In this document: piece after piece, positions 8,008 through 17,175 of the stretch | Layout of the letters: every line of letters starts with the position of its first letter | How positions within the stretch are numbered: position 1 is the first letter of the stretch | From: Flavobacterium microcysteis | GTDB taxonomy: Bacteria; Bacteroidota; Bacteroidia; Flavobacteriales; Flavobacteriaceae | Assembly (NCBI RefSeq): GCF_006385255.1 | Contig: NZ_VFJE01000055.1 | Span: forward strand, 186,001 to 250,000 | DNA: 64,000 bases | Reading direction: 5' to 3' | Translations under genes and position numbers: made by a program | The notes under the pieces: model-generated | Databases searched by the model: none | The model's input: only the letters and a program-made list of their open reading frames with translations | Told to the model about the DNA's origin: nothing

Positions 8008-9111
8008 ATGATAACAGAAGTAGCAAAAGCAAGTGAGCTTCACAAAATCGACCCGGTTTTTGGACAATTATCATTTGACAATCACGAACAGATCGTATTT
8101 TGTAATGACAAAGATACTGGTTTGAAAGCAATAATCGGCATTCATAACACAGTTTTAGGACCAGCTTTGGGTGGAACGAGAATGTGGAAATATACCAACG
8201 AATGGGAAGCTCTTAATGATGTTTTGAGACTGTCTAGAGGAATGACTTTTAAATCTGCTATCTCAGGCTTGAACCTTGGAGGTGGAAAAGCCGTCATTAT
8301 TGGCGATTCTAAAGTTGACAAAACTCCGGAAATGATGATAAAGTTTGGTGAATTTATCAATTCACTAAGCGGAAAATATATTACTGCTGAAGATGTAGGT
8401 ACTACAACTCCAGATATGGACTTAATCAGAGATGTTACTCCTTATGTAACAGGTATCTCTCAATCAAGAGGTGGTTCTGGAAATCCTTCACCTGTAACAG
8501 CTTTTGGTGTATACATGGGAATGAAAGCAGCAGCTAAATACCAATTTGGTTCTGATAACCTGGATGGCAAAAAAATCTTGGTTCAAGGAACTGGAAACGT
8601 AGGTGAGACACTTATCGACCACCTTACAAAAGAAGGTGCTTTGGTGCAAATCACTGATATCAACGAAGCTAGATTGAAAGAAATCAGCCAAAAATATGGT
8701 GCTCAGATTTTCACAGGAGAAGATATTTACAGCGCTCCGGTTGATATTTATGCTCCATGTGCATTGGGTGCTACAATTAACGATGCTACAGTAAACAAAA
8801 TTCAGGCAAAAATCATTGCTGGTGCTGCTAACAACCAATTGGCTAATGAAGAAATCCACGGAAAAATCTTGAAAGACAGAGGTATTGCTTATGCTCCTGA
8901 TTTCTTGATCAACGCTGGAGGTATCATTAACGTATATGCTGAAATTGTTGGTTATGACAGTGCTGAAGCTTTGAGAAGAACTGAAAACATCTACAATACT
9001 ACATTAGAGATTTTCAATTTTGCTGAAACAAATGGTATTACTACACACCAGGCAGCTTTATCTATTGCTCAAAAACGTATTGATGACAGAAAAAAAGAAA
9101 ACGCTAAATAA
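8008..9111 (+). CDS. ldh: Leucine dehydrogenase (Glu/Leu/Phe/Val dehydrogenase family)
   Basis: 367 aa from MITEVAKASELHKIDP. It oxidatively deaminates branched-chain amino acids with NAD+ to the 2-oxo acids. The substrate and catalytic region carries LGGTRMWKY and LNLGGGKAVIIGD (catalytic Lys, near residues 85-95). The Rossmann domain has GTGNVGETL near 196-204, and the dimer segment is C-terminal. Length and GGGKAV context fit leucine dehydrogenase rather than the ~450-residue glutamate enzymes; exact substrate choice is inferred. The longer frame from 7957 is rejected because of the promoter position. nusB follows 86 bp later from its own promoter. Confidence 0.92.
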   Translation: MITEVAKASELHKIDPVFGQLSFDNHEQIVFCNDKDTGLKAIIGIHNTVLGPALGGTRMWKYTNEWEALNDVLRLSRGMTFKSAISGLNLGGGKAVIIGDSKVDKTPEMMIKFGEFINSLSGKYITAEDVGTTTPDMDLIRDVTPYVTGISQSRGGSGNPSPVTAFGVYMGMKAAAKYQFGSDNLDGKKILVQGTGNVGETLIDHLTKEGALVQITDINEARLKEISQKYGAQIFTGEDIYSAPVDIYAPCALGATINDATVNKIQAKIIAGAANNQLANEEIHGKILKDRGIAYAPDFLINAGGIINVYAEIVGYDSAEALRRTENIYNTTLEIFNFAETNGITTHQAALSIAQKRIDDRKKENAK

Positions 9112-9136
9112 TAATTTAGGGTTTCAATAATATTAC

Positions 9137-9144
9137 TATTTTTG
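9137..9144 (+). promoter_or_regulatory. -7 promoter box for nusB
   Basis: TATTTTTG, an exact TAnnTTTG match. Predicted transcription starts at about 9149, almost at the first base of the hairpin 9148-9170. Confidence 0.55.
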
Positions 9145-9147
9145 CAA

Positions 9148-9170
9148 AGCGAAAGAAAATCTCTTTCGCT
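9148..9170 (+). terminator. Hairpin in the ldh-nusB spacer (terminator or leader hairpin)
   Basis: Stem AGCGAAAG (9148-9155) with CTTTCGCT (9163-9170), loop of seven, then TTGTTAATTTTT. It may end the ldh transcript. Because a promoter box lies just upstream, it could also form the capped 5' end of nusB mRNA. Confidence 0.6.
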
Positions 9171-9197
9171 TTGTTAATTTTTAAAAGTTCTTATAAG

Positions 9198-10139
9198 GTG
9201 TTAAACAGAAGACATATCCGTGTAAAAGTAATGCAGTCAGTATATGCCATGCATCAAAACAATTCCGATAATCTTGAAAAAGAAGAAAAATTCTTATTCT
9301 ACAGTATCGAAAATATTCAAGATTTATACCTTATTATGCTGTCTTCTTTGGTAGAAATCCAAAAAAGAGAAGAAGATTTTCTTGACAAGTCCAGCAAAAA
9401 ACACCTCGCAACTCCAGACGAGCGTAATCCCAATAAGAAATTCATCAACAATCATGTATTGCAATTGCTACTTGAAAGCAATTCTTTAAGCATGGCTTTG
9501 GAGAATAGAAAAATCAACGATTGGCATTTGAATGATGATTATATCAGAATTCTTCTGGAAGAAATCAAAAACAGCGATCTTTATAAAGAGTACATGAGCA
9601 ATCGTGTGAACAATTTTGAAGAAGACAAACGTTTTGTGGTTACTGTTTTTACAGATTTAATTGCGCCAAACGAAAAACTTTACGAATATCTTGAAGATAA
9701 TAAGCTAACATGGATTGATGATATTCCATTAGTGAATACGCATATTGCCAAACAACTAAAAGCGTTAAAATCGACGGACGAAGATTTCTCAATTCCAAGA
9801 GTTTATAAAGATTCTGAAGACAAGGAATTTACTAAAAACCTGTTCCGAAAAACGGTGTTGAATGAACCGGAATTGTCAAAAGAATTTATCGATAAAACTC
9901 CAAACTGGGATTCAGACAGGATAGCGGAAGTAGATACGATTATCTTAAAAATGGCTATTTGTGAACTATTAAAATTCCCTTCTATACCGGTAAAAGTAAC
10001 TATTAACGAATATTTAGAAATTGCAAAGGAATATTCTACGCCAAAAAGCAGTATTTTTATCAACGGAATTTTAGACAATCTTGTAAAAGATTACCAAACA
10101 GCAAATAAATTAAATAAAACCGGAAGAGGTTTGATGTAA
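9198..10139 (+). CDS. nusB: Transcription antitermination / ribosome biogenesis factor NusB
   Basis: 313 aa from a GTG start at 9198, giving MLNRRHIRVKVMQSVYAMHQ, the standard Bacteroidota N-terminus. The TTG at 9171 is rejected because it is next to a hairpin and outside the family sequence. NusB binds BoxA RNA with NusE (S10) in rRNA antitermination. The protein is about twice the length of the E. coli form; the extra helical region lies in the first 200 residues, and the conserved core (WDSDRIAEVDTIILKMAICELL, then IFINGILDNLVKDY) is C-terminal. It heads a cluster with the DUF1573 and yajC genes. Confidence 0.95.
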   Translation: MLNRRHIRVKVMQSVYAMHQNNSDNLEKEEKFLFYSIENIQDLYLIMLSSLVEIQKREEDFLDKSSKKHLATPDERNPNKKFINNHVLQLLLESNSLSMALENRKINDWHLNDDYIRILLEEIKNSDLYKEYMSNRVNNFEEDKRFVVTVFTDLIAPNEKLYEYLEDNKLTWIDDIPLVNTHIAKQLKALKSTDEDFSIPRVYKDSEDKEFTKNLFRKTVLNEPELSKEFIDKTPNWDSDRIAEVDTIILKMAICELLKFPSIPVKVTINEYLEIAKEYSTPKSSIFINGILDNLVKDYQTANKLNKTGRGLM

Positions 10140-10156
10140 CTTAAATATTCATAATC

Positions 10157-10633
10157 ATGATTAAAAAAACTGTAGGTTTGCTAGCCATTGCAACGCTAGT
10201 ATTAGGTGTTTCTTGCAAAGAAAACGCATCTTCAAAAATCGAGGCTTCTAATGTTGAGGCAACAGCCATGCGTGAAGAAGCAGCTGGAAAGATCCCGGTA
10301 ATGACTTTTAAAGAAAAAGAATTTGACTTCGGGACAATCAAAGAAGGAGACAAAGTAGAACACGTTTTTACATTCACTAACACAGGTAATGCTGATTTGA
10401 TTATTACTGATGCTAAAGGAAGTTGTGGTTGTACGGTTCCTGAGTATAAAAAAGAAGCAATTAAGCCAGGAGAAACCAGTACAATGAAAGTTACTTTTGA
10501 TTCTACTGGAAAACCAGGAAAACAACAAAAGTCTGTAAATATTACGACTAATACAGCTAACGGAAACGAATTATTAACTATTAGAGCAGAAGTTACACCT
10601 AAAGCAGGTGGAATTGGAGTGACAAATCACTAA
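10157..10633 (+). CDS. DUF1573 lipoprotein
   Basis: 158 aa. The N-terminus MIKKTVGLLAIATLVLGVSCKEN has a lipobox-like LGVSC, so a lipoprotein anchored at Cys20 is expected. The mature part is one DUF1573 immunoglobulin-like domain (FDFGTIKEGDKVEHVFTFTN, then GSCGCTVPEY with the typical CxC, then GETSTMKVTFDSTGKPG). Such domains are common in Bacteroidota envelopes; the molecular role is not known. It lies 17 bp after nusB and 7 bp before yajC, and this nusB-DUF1573-yajC order is common in Flavobacteriaceae. Confidence 0.9.
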   Translation: MIKKTVGLLAIATLVLGVSCKENASSKIEASNVEATAMREEAAGKIPVMTFKEKEFDFGTIKEGDKVEHVFTFTNTGNADLIITDAKGSCGCTVPEYKKEAIKPGETSTMKVTFDSTGKPGKQQKSVNITTNTANGNELLTIRAEVTPKAGGIGVTNH

Positions 10634-10640
10634 GATTATT

Positions 10641-10916
10641 ATGGAACAATACGCAAATTTACTTTTATTCGGTGGAATGTTTGTGGTCATGTACTTTTTC
10701 ATGATCAGGCCTCAACAAAGAAGAGCGAAAGCAGAAAAAGAATTTGAAACCGGTCTTAAAGTAGGAGACAAGGTGATTACAAAAAGTGGTCTTCACGGAA
10801 GAATTGCTGAGCTTGCAGAAAGAACTGTTGTTCTTGAAACAATGTCAGGAAAACTAAAAATGGAGCGTTCTGCAATTTCTTTGGAATTGAGCAAAATGGC
10901 AAACGAAGCTAAATAA
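10641..10916 (+). CDS. yajC: Preprotein translocase subunit YajC
   Basis: 91 aa, one N-terminal membrane helix (LLLFGGMFVVMYFFMIRPQ, residues about 7-25) ending in the diagnostic RPQQRRAKAEKEF motif, then the cytoplasmic domain with KVGDKVITKSGLHGRIAEL. YajC associates with SecDF in the inner membrane and assists protein export. It is the last gene of the nusB cluster and is followed by a strong bidirectional terminator. Confidence 0.97.
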   Translation: MEQYANLLLFGGMFVVMYFFMIRPQQRRAKAEKEFETGLKVGDKVITKSGLHGRIAELAERTVVLETMSGKLKMERSAISLELSKMANEAK

Positions 10917-10936
10917 TCGTTTTCTATAAAAAAATA

Positions 10937-10962
10937 AAAAGTCCCGAGTAATCGGGACTTTT
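10937..10962. terminator. Bidirectional terminator between yajC and the YdeI-like gene
   Basis: Eleven-base stem AAAAGTCCCGA (10937-10947) with TCGGGACTTTT (10952-10962) and a four-base loop, with A-run on the left and T-run on the right, so it can work on both strands. The two genes converge on it. Confidence 0.92.
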
Positions 10963-10965
10963 TTA

Positions 10966-11541
10966 TTATCTGTATTTGTCATTCAGGCCAATTCCTTCTA
11001 AAATCATCGGCTTGATTTTTTCAAATCGTGTGATTTTTGTTTTCTCCTGCTTGGCACTTTCGATATATTCTAAGAATTCTCGTTGCTTGAAAGGAGTGAA
11101 TACTTCAAAAGCTTTTTTTAGCCCGGAATCAGCATTGAATTGGTTTTGCATGAATTCAGAAACGATAGCTTCTTTTTTAGCCGGCTTGATTGAAAGCCCG
11201 GCTTTTTCATTTTCAATTGCTTCCTTGATATAAGAAAGTACCAATTTTTCATCTACTTCTTCTTTCGACTCGAATCGCCATTGCCTTAAGGACTTTGTAA
11301 CACCTTCATTGGCATTGACCAATACTTTTTTCGGGTCTTTCAGAAAAACACCATTGTAAAACCAGATGGTAAAAAAGTTTTTGAAGCCGCCAATTGCCAG
11401 TACATTTTTATTGTTTAAGGTATAAACAGGTGCGCCCCATTTAATGGCCTCAACCAATTCTGTCTTGATAATAATTGACTTCAGGAAATCCAACTCTTCT
11501 TCCCATTGATTGGTTTTATCCCATGTGTGTTTTTCCTCCAT
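10966..11541 (-). CDS. YdeI/OmpD-associated (DUF1801) family protein
   Basis: 191 aa. The first ~115 residues look like DUF1801 (ETVEAIKWGAPVYTL-type segment and VLAIGGFKNFFTIWFYNGVFLKDP). The C-terminal part (AFEVFTPFKQREFLEYIESAKQEKTKITRFEKI) is the YdeI / 'bacteriocin-protection' helical motif. Function is unsettled in the family. It lies 8 bp downstream of pepT on the same strand, so the two may be co-transcribed. Confidence 0.85.
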   Translation of the reverse strand: MEEKHTWDKTNQWEEELDFLKSIIIKTELVEAIKWGAPVYTLNNKNVLAIGGFKNFFTIWFYNGVFLKDPKKVLVNANEGVTKSLRQWRFESKEEVDEKLVLSYIKEAIENEKAGLSIKPAKKEAIVSEFMQNQFNADSGLKKAFEVFTPFKQREFLEYIESAKQEKTKITRFEKIKPMILEGIGLNDKYR

Positions 11542-11549
11542 GGTGACGC

Positions 11550-12791
11550 TTATTTTTTTACGGCAGTCAGTTCGGCAATTTTTACAATAACTTCAACTGC
11601 TTTCTGCATGCTTTCTACAGGAACATATTCATATTTGCCATGGAAATTATGTCCACCAGCAAAAATATTTGGACAAGGAAGTCCCATATACGAAAGTTGG
11701 CATCCGTCAGTTCCGCCTCGGATTGGCTTGATGATTGGTTTGATACCTAATTCTTTCATTGCCTTTTCAGCAATATCAACAATATGCATAACCGGTTCTA
11801 CTTTTTCTTTCATGTTGTAGTATTGGTCTTTTACTTCAGCAGTAGCTATATCACCTCCGAATTGTTCTGCAAATTTCTTGTTGATTTTTTTGGTAATCTT
11901 CTCAACCAGTTTTTTTCTTTTTTCGAACTTTTTCTTGTCGTGGTCACGGATAATCAATTCCAATACGGTTTCTTCAATCGTACCGTTCAGGTGATGTACG
12001 TGGAAAAATCCTTCATAACCTTTTGTTCTTTCAGGCACTTCGTCTTTCGGTAATTTTGAAAGGAATTTGTTTGCAATCAACATAGAGTTGATCATTTTCC
12101 CTTTAGCATAACCAGGATGCACGCTTTTTCCTTTGAAAGTAATCTTGGCACCGGCAGCATTGAAGTTTTCATATTCCAATTCACCAATCTGGCTTCCGTC
12201 CATAGTATAAGCCCAGTCCGCATTGAATTTTGCTACATCAAATTTATGAGCGCCCCGGCCAATTTCTTCATCAGGAGTAAAACCCACTCTGATTTTTCCG
12301 TGTTTGATTTCCGGATTCTGGATCAGGAATTCCATTGCCGTAACAATTTCTGTAATTCCAGCCTTATCATCAGCACCAAGAAGTGTAGTACCGTCGGTAG
12401 TGATAATAGTCTGTCCTTTGTATTGCAACAGGTCTTTAAAATAGCTAGGAGAAAGCACGATGTTTTGTTCTTTATTTAGAACGATATCGCCACCATCATA
12501 ATTTTTGATGATTTGAGGCTTGATGTTTGCGCCCGTAAAATCTGGTGTCGTATCAAAATGCGAAACAAACCCAATTGTCGGCACGTCATGATCCACATTG
12601 CTTGGCAGGGTAGCCATGATATAAGCATTTTCGTCAATCGTAACATCTTCCATTCCGATTGCCTTTAATTCTTCTACTAATTTATTAGCCAGATCCCATT
12701 GTTTTTCTGTACTTGGAGTTGTATTTGAATTTGGATCCGATTCCGTATCAATTGTCACATAACTGATAAAACGGTCAATGATATGTTGCAT
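11550..12791 (-). CDS. pepT: Peptidase T (tripeptide aminopeptidase)
   Basis: 413 aa, normal for PepT (M20B metallopeptidase). It removes the N-terminal residue of tripeptides in the cytoplasm using two zinc ions. Metal and catalytic blocks: FVSHFDT (His), [14 protein letters not shown] (bridging Asp), [15 protein letters not shown] (catalytic Glu plus metal Glu), [19 protein letters not shown], and the C-terminal [19 protein letters not shown]. The gene is read from a region with a near-consensus -7 box (TAACTTCG on the minus strand near 12816) and runs into the YdeI-like gene. Confidence 0.96.
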   Translation of the reverse strand: MQHIIDRFISYVTIDTESDPNSNTTPSTEKQWDLANKLVEELKAIGMEDVTIDENAYIMATLPSNVDHDVPTIGFVSHFDTTPDFTGANIKPQIIKNYDGGDIVLNKEQNIVLSPSYFKDLLQYKGQTIITTDGTTLLGADDKAGITEIVTAMEFLIQNPEIKHGKIRVGFTPDEEIGRGAHKFDVAKFNADWAYTMDGSQIGELEYENFNAAGAKITFKGKSVHPGYAKGKMINSMLIANKFLSKLPKDEVPERTKGYEGFFHVHHLNGTIEETVLELIIRDHDKKKFEKRKKLVEKITKKINKKFAEQFGGDIATAEVKDQYYNMKEKVEPVMHIVDIAEKAMKELGIKPIIKPIRGGTDGCQLSYMGLPCPNIFAGGHNFHGKYEYVPVESMQKAVEVIVKIAELTAVKK

Positions 12792-12867
12792 ATTATAGGT
12801 TTAAAAATGTGTTGCGAAGTTACGATTTATTTAAGTTTTTCTTATTTTTTGTGTCAAGGTTTAACGA

Positions 12868-13485
12868 TTATTTATCGAGTATCTGGAACTCTTTTTCAAT
12901 ATTTAATCGTGCCTGGTTTTCATATTTATTTTGAAAATATTCTGTTTTGAAAATGTTCTCCATATCCAGAAAATGTTGTAGTACTTTTTTTCGGCCGTTG
13001 TTGTAGAGGAAATCGGGATAAAGGCTGTATTCCTTTCGGATTTGCTGGTAGTAAACAGTATAGGTTTCCCAGTCTTTTCCCAATACGGATAAGTCGGCAT
13101 CAGTAAAAGAGTTAGTGTCATTATCGGCAAAACTATGCGATTTTGTGGCGAGTATCTGATTCTCGCATTTGAGTATCTTTTCTTCCGGATAACCAATCTG
13201 GCGAAGTCTTTCTACTGCCAACGAAGCACTTTCTTCTTCATTGTTGCTTTTAAAAGACTTGTAAATAATGTCATGATAGAATAGGGAAAACTGTAGGGTA
13301 TCCCAATCTTCAAGTTTTCTGTGTAAAGGTTCCAACTCTCCAAAAAGATTTTCCAGATGTAAAAGCGTATGATAATGCCTTTTGCTGGAACTATAATGCT
13401 TTTCGATTTCCATCCAGAATTTTTCTTGCAGAGAAATATCCTCATTATACGTTTGAAGCAGATTGTTGAACTTTTGTTTTAGCAT
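12868..13485 (-). CDS. HD-superfamily predicted metal-dependent phosphohydrolase
   Basis: 205 aa. The motif pair HYHTLLHLENL (residues about 37-47) and FSLFYHDIIYKS (about 67-78, the HD dyad) plus the later DADLSVLG match the COG4339-type HD hydrolases found in many bacteria, with unknown substrate. The family fold binds one or two metals through these His/Asp residues. It lies 5 bp downstream of the lipoprotein gene 13491-14240 and probably shares its transcript. Confidence 0.85.
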   Translation of the reverse strand: MLKQKFNNLLQTYNEDISLQEKFWMEIEKHYSSSKRHYHTLLHLENLFGELEPLHRKLEDWDTLQFSLFYHDIIYKSFKSNNEEESASLAVERLRQIGYPEEKILKCENQILATKSHSFADNDTNSFTDADLSVLGKDWETYTVYYQQIRKEYSLYPDFLYNNGRKKVLQHFLDMENIFKTEYFQNKYENQARLNIEKEFQILDK

Positions 13486-13490
13486 ACATA

Positions 13491-14240
13491 TTAAGCTTGA
13501 CCATTGACACTTAAATCAGTAACTTCGTTTTTTGTCAGGTTTATTGTTATCCAAAAGAAATAATCACCACCATCCTTAACCATAAGAGGTTGTTCTTTCC
13601 AATCTAAAGTAAAGTTGCCTTTTTTGCCTATACAATGTATCTGGACTTCTTTTTCATTTTTAGAATTGATAATTACCATACATTGTTTGTAATAATCACT
13701 CTCATTGAAATTGCTATAAAATTCTTCCCTGTTTTTTTCTATAGTAGCTTGAATTAGACTTTTGACTTTTAAAATTTCATCTTCATTTAAAGAGGAATTT
13801 TTGCCAATTAAATCTTTTCCAAAATACTCTTTTGTGTAGGTGAAAAATGTAAAATCAGATTTAGTATCGGTGTAAATTTTTGAATTGATTTGAGAATTAT
13901 TTTTTAATAATTCAAATTTTAAAGGTCTTGGGCTTAATAACTCAAAATACCCATTTGTTAGAATACCCTTTTTAAAATAATAAAAGGAATCTTGAAAGTA
14001 AATGGTATCGTTCTTTATTGTGTATTTTCCTTTTATGATTGTATCACGATCTAGACCTCTGTTTAACGAGCTATCTGTAAACATGAAAGTACTGTCTTTG
14101 AAAAGTTTTAGAGTTCTTTTATGTCCCAAAGCTGTATCATTTACAAAGCTGTGACTTACAACTAATTCAGGGTCTTCTTTGCAGCTTATAAATATTAAAC
14201 CAAAAGCTAAAAAAATAAATTTTATGATGTTGTTTCTCAT
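13491..14240 (-). CDS. Hypothetical lipoprotein
   Basis: 249 aa. MRNNIIKFIFLAFGLIFISCKEDPE gives a signal peptide with lipobox FISC, so the mature protein starts at Cys20. I recognise no domain in the rest: the middle is beta-rich with a phrase of the type KGKYTIKNDTIYFQDSFYYF (about 88-107), reminiscent of generic Bacteroidota 'reports on expression' lipoproteins. The gene lies between the HD hydrolase (5 bp downstream) and two VOC proteins (21 bp upstream), all on the minus strand. Confidence 0.8.
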   Translation of the reverse strand: MRNNIIKFIFLAFGLIFISCKEDPELVVSHSFVNDTALGHKRTLKLFKDSTFMFTDSSLNRGLDRDTIIKGKYTIKNDTIYFQDSFYYFKKGILTNGYFELLSPRPLKFELLKNNSQINSKIYTDTKSDFTFFTYTKEYFGKDLIGKNSSLNEDEILKVKSLIQATIEKNREEFYSNFNESDYYKQCMVIINSKNEKEVQIHCIGKKGNFTLDWKEQPLMVKDGGDYFFWITINLTKNEVTDLSVNGQA

Positions 14241-14261
14241 TCTTTATGGTATAGTATAAAA

Positions 14262-14642
14262 TTAATCTCCAACAGTTATCAAATATCCATTACAGTCTTG
14301 AATGATAAATTCGCGACTGCCGTACACTCGTTTTGTTATTTCCTGAAAGATGATAGCATTTTTGGAACGAAGTTCTTCATAAAAAGCATCAATTTCTGGA
14401 ACCCAAATAATCAAATCCGTACATCCCTTTTTGTAATACCCATTTTTGTTTATTTCAAAATCGGCATCTGCTTTTCCAAAGTGTATCTGGAATTCATCTC
14501 TTTTTACCATGGCATAAACTGGCGGGTCCAGAAAATATCCAATAATCTCGAAACCTAATATATCACGGTAATATTCTGCAGTCTGTACTACATCAGAAAC
14601 AATGAGCTGCGGAGCAATTCCAATAAGTTTTGGCTTTGTCAT
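14262..14642 (-). CDS. VOC (glyoxalase/bleomycin resistance) family protein
   Basis: 126 aa, one pair of beta-alpha-beta-beta-beta units. PQLIVSDVVQTAEYYRDILGFEI at residues 11-33 is the typical first module; QIHFGKADADFEIN and the C-terminal EFIIQDCNGYLITVGD carry the usual metal-ligand positions (His near 54, Glu near 112). Members include glyoxalase I, dioxygenases and antibiotic-binding proteins; this one cannot be assigned. It is 9 bp downstream of another VOC gene (14652-15017), apparently an ancient tandem duplicate with low identity. Confidence 0.88.
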   Translation of the reverse strand: MTKPKLIGIAPQLIVSDVVQTAEYYRDILGFEIIGYFLDPPVYAMVKRDEFQIHFGKADADFEINKNGYYKKGCTDLIIWVPEIDAFYEELRSKNAIIFQEITKRVYGSREFIIQDCNGYLITVGD

Positions 14643-14651
14643 AGTCTATTC

Positions 14652-15017
14652 CTAATTAGGGATATCCTGTCCAAATTGGAGAATATATCCGTTGTTGTCA
14701 TAAATGGCAAATTCTCTCATGCCCCATTCAAAATTTTCAATAGGATAGCAGATATTCGCCTTGTCTTTTAGCTTGTCCCAAAACGAATCGACATCATTTA
14801 TCGATATATAAAAAGAGCCTGTAAAGGTAGGTTTTACAAATCCTTCATGGCTGTTTGGTTTGGCTAGCATAATCACTATGGCATCTCGATGTAGTGAAGC
14901 CCAGCCCCAATCGTCATTCCTTTCATCACAAGTAAAATCGAGTGTTTTGGTATAAAAATCGATGGTTTCATCTAATTTCTCTGTCCAGAGTATTGGACGC
15001 AATTCTTCAAATTTCAT
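14652..15017 (-). CDS. VOC (glyoxalase/bleomycin resistance) family protein
   Basis: 121 aa. RPILWTEKLDETIDFYTKTLDFTCDERNDDWGWASLHRDAIVIML is the first VOC module (residues 7-50); the second module ends GMREFAIYDNNGYILQFGQDI. The conserved Glu in the REFAIYD strand and the pairing with a second VOC gene suggest a small metal-binding protein, possibly protective against a toxic small molecule. Specific function unknown. It is the first gene of a minus-strand run of four genes down to 12868. Confidence 0.88.
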   Translation of the reverse strand: MKFEELRPILWTEKLDETIDFYTKTLDFTCDERNDDWGWASLHRDAIVIMLAKPNSHEGFVKPTFTGSFYISINDVDSFWDKLKDKANICYPIENFEWGMREFAIYDNNGYILQFGQDIPN

Positions 15018-15125
15018 AGCGTATAGATGTTTCTTTCGTTAAAGATAAAAAAGTTTTGGATGTATTAGTTTAGATGTCTCAACAAAAAAATCTTTTTAAG
15101 CATTTAATAATCGGTGGGATAATTC

Positions 15126-15133
15126 TATTTTTG
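15126..15133 (+). promoter_or_regulatory. -7 promoter box for pyrD
   Basis: TATTTTTG, 26 nt before the pyrD ATG. No clear -33 element. Confidence 0.6.
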
Positions 15134-15159
15134 CAGAACAACAACACAACACAACTACA

Positions 15160-16179
15160 ATGTACAAATCGGTAATCCGTCCCATACTTTTTGGCTTTGA
15201 TCCAGAAAAAATCCACTATTTTACTTTTTCCACATTACGGTTTCTGAATAAGATTCCGGGTGCCAAATCCGTTTTTAAATCACTATACCAAGTCGATGAC
15301 AAACGTCTGGAACGTGAAGTTTTTGGACTGAAATTTAAAAATCCTGTTGGCCTGGCTGCAGGCTTTGATAAAGATGCTAAATTGTATAAAGAGCTTTCGA
15401 ACTTGGGATTCGGTTTTATTGAAATCGGAACACTTACGCCAAAAGGACAGGAAGGGAATCCAAAGAAACGCCTTTTCCGACTTAAAGAAGATTCGGCAAT
15501 TATCAATAGAATGGGGTTCAACAACGGCGGTGTTTTTGAAGCTGTGGAAAGATTGAAAAAAAACAATGGTGTTCTGATAGGTGGAAATATTGGTAAGAAC
15601 AAGCTGACTCCAAACGAGGATGCGGTTTCAGATTATGAAATCTGCTTTGATGCCTTGTATGATTATGTCGATTATTTTGTTGTGAATGTAAGTTCGCCTA
15701 ATACGCCAAACCTACGTGCCTTGCAGGATAAAGAACCGCTGACACAATTGTTGCAGACTTTGCAGCAAAAGAATACGACCAAGCCAAAACAAAAACCAAT
15801 TCTTCTGAAAATAGCTCCTGATTTGACAGACGAGCAGCTTTTGGATATTGTAGATATTGTAAACGATACCAAAATTGCAGGAGTAATTGCTACGAATACG
15901 ACAATCTCAAGAGAAGGCCTTACATCCGAAAATCAAAAAGAAACAGGCGGACTGTCTGGCAAACCTTTGACAAAACGCTCTACAGAAGTCATTCGTTTCT
16001 TATCTGAAAAAAGCAATAAATCGTTTCCTATTATTGGAGTGGGAGGTATTCATTCTGCAGAAGATGCTTTAGAGAAATTGGATGCAGGGGCAAGCCTTGT
16101 ACAATTGTATACCGGATTTATATACGAAGGCCCGGAATTGATTAAAAAAATCAACAAAAAATTACTTCAAAAAAAGTAA
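15160..16179 (+). CDS. pyrD: Dihydroorotate dehydrogenase (quinone), class 2
   Basis: 339 aa. It oxidises dihydroorotate to orotate in pyrimidine synthesis with FMN, passing electrons to membrane quinone. The N-terminal [29 protein letters not shown] helix region is the class 2 membrane/quinone-binding extension. [21 protein letters not shown] and [23 protein letters not shown] bind FMN, and [11 protein letters not shown] near residues 178-188 holds the catalytic Ser. [27 protein letters not shown] is the C-terminal phosphate-binding block. The gene stands alone with its own promoter box. Confidence 0.97.
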   Translation: MYKSVIRPILFGFDPEKIHYFTFSTLRFLNKIPGAKSVFKSLYQVDDKRLEREVFGLKFKNPVGLAAGFDKDAKLYKELSNLGFGFIEIGTLTPKGQEGNPKKRLFRLKEDSAIINRMGFNNGGVFEAVERLKKNNGVLIGGNIGKNKLTPNEDAVSDYEICFDALYDYVDYFVVNVSSPNTPNLRALQDKEPLTQLLQTLQQKNTTKPKQKPILLKIAPDLTDEQLLDIVDIVNDTKIAGVIATNTTISREGLTSENQKETGGLSGKPLTKRSTEVIRFLSEKSNKSFPIIGVGGIHSAEDALEKLDAGASLVQLYTGFIYEGPELIKKINKKLLQKK

Positions 16180-16244
16180 GATTATTCTATAATCTGTTAG
16201 CATAAAATTAGGAAAAAACGATTTCGTAAAATAGAATTCTTTCC

Positions 16245-16252
16245 TATCTTTG
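16245..16252 (+). promoter_or_regulatory. -7 promoter box for HMG-CoA lyase gene (leaderless?)
   Basis: TATCTTTG, an exact TAnnTTTG match, ends only 7 nt before the ATG at 16260. With normal spacing, transcription would begin at or within a few nt of the start codon, implying a leaderless mRNA. Confidence 0.5.
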
Positions 16253-16259
16253 GATTTCT

Positions 16260-17123
16260 ATGGAACAAGTTAAAATTATAGAATGTCCGAGGGATGCAAT
16301 GCAAGGAATTAAGGCATTTATCCCTACCGAAAAGAAAGTGGACTATATCCAATCCTTATTGCGTGTTGGTTTTGATACCATAGATTTTGGAAGTTTTGTT
16401 TCACCCAAAGCCATTCCTCAAATGGCAGATACAGCCGAAGTGCTGTCGAAGCTTGACCTTTCCCAAACCAATAGTAAACTTTTGGCTATTATTGCCAATA
16501 CACAAGGTGCTGAAATAGCTTCTAAACATAAAGAAATACGTTATTTGGGTTATCCGTTTTCCATATCGGAGAATTTCCAAATGCGTAATACGCATAAAAC
16601 TATTGCAGAATCCCTGGTGACTTTACAGGAAATCCTGGACATTGCAAACGCTACCGATAAGGAAGTTGTTGCTTATCTTTCTATGGGATTTGGTAATCCA
16701 TACGGCGATCCGTGGAATGTAGAAATTGTAGGCGAGTGGACAGAAAAATTATCCAATATGGGTGTTAAGATTCTATCGCTTTCAGATACCGTAGGTTCTT
16801 CAACTCCTGAAGTAATCGACTATCTTTTCTCAAACCTGATTCCAAAATACAAACATATTGAGTTTGGTGCCCATCTTCATACTACGCCAGACAGATGGTT
16901 TGAAAAAGTTGATGCAGCTTATAAATCAGGATGCAGAAGATTTGATGGTGCGATACAAGGTTTTGGTGGTTGCCCAATGGCGAAAGACGATCTGACGGGC
17001 AATATGCCGACAGAAAAAATGCTCTCTTATTTTACGGCAGAAAAAGTAGCTACCCACACCAGTCCAATGAGTTTTGAGAGTGCCTATAACGAAGCCACTA
17101 AGATTTTTACTGTATACCACTAA
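16260..17123 (+). CDS. Hydroxymethylglutaryl-CoA lyase
   Basis: 287 aa, DRE-TIM metallolyase family. It cleaves HMG-CoA to acetyl-CoA and acetoacetate, the last step of leucine degradation. Visible are the N-terminal IIECPRDAMQG (the conserved Arg-Asp of the metal site), DTIDFGSFVSPKAIPQMADT, the metal-binding FGAHLHTTPD (residues about 200-209) and FGGCPMAKDDLTGNMPTE with the catalytic Cys near 237. Leucine dehydrogenase at 8008 would act upstream in the same pathway, though it is not in the same operon. Its promoter box lies so close that the mRNA may be leaderless. Confidence 0.93.
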   Translation: MEQVKIIECPRDAMQGIKAFIPTEKKVDYIQSLLRVGFDTIDFGSFVSPKAIPQMADTAEVLSKLDLSQTNSKLLAIIANTQGAEIASKHKEIRYLGYPFSISENFQMRNTHKTIAESLVTLQEILDIANATDKEVVAYLSMGFGNPYGDPWNVEIVGEWTEKLSNMGVKILSLSDTVGSSTPEVIDYLFSNLIPKYKHIEFGAHLHTTPDRWFEKVDAAYKSGCRRFDGAIQGFGGCPMAKDDLTGNMPTEKMLSYFTAEKVATHTSPMSFESAYNEATKIFTVYH

Positions 17124-17175
17124 ATTAAGGCTCGAAATTTGATACCTTTATAGCGGAATTCTAGTTAGAAATAGT

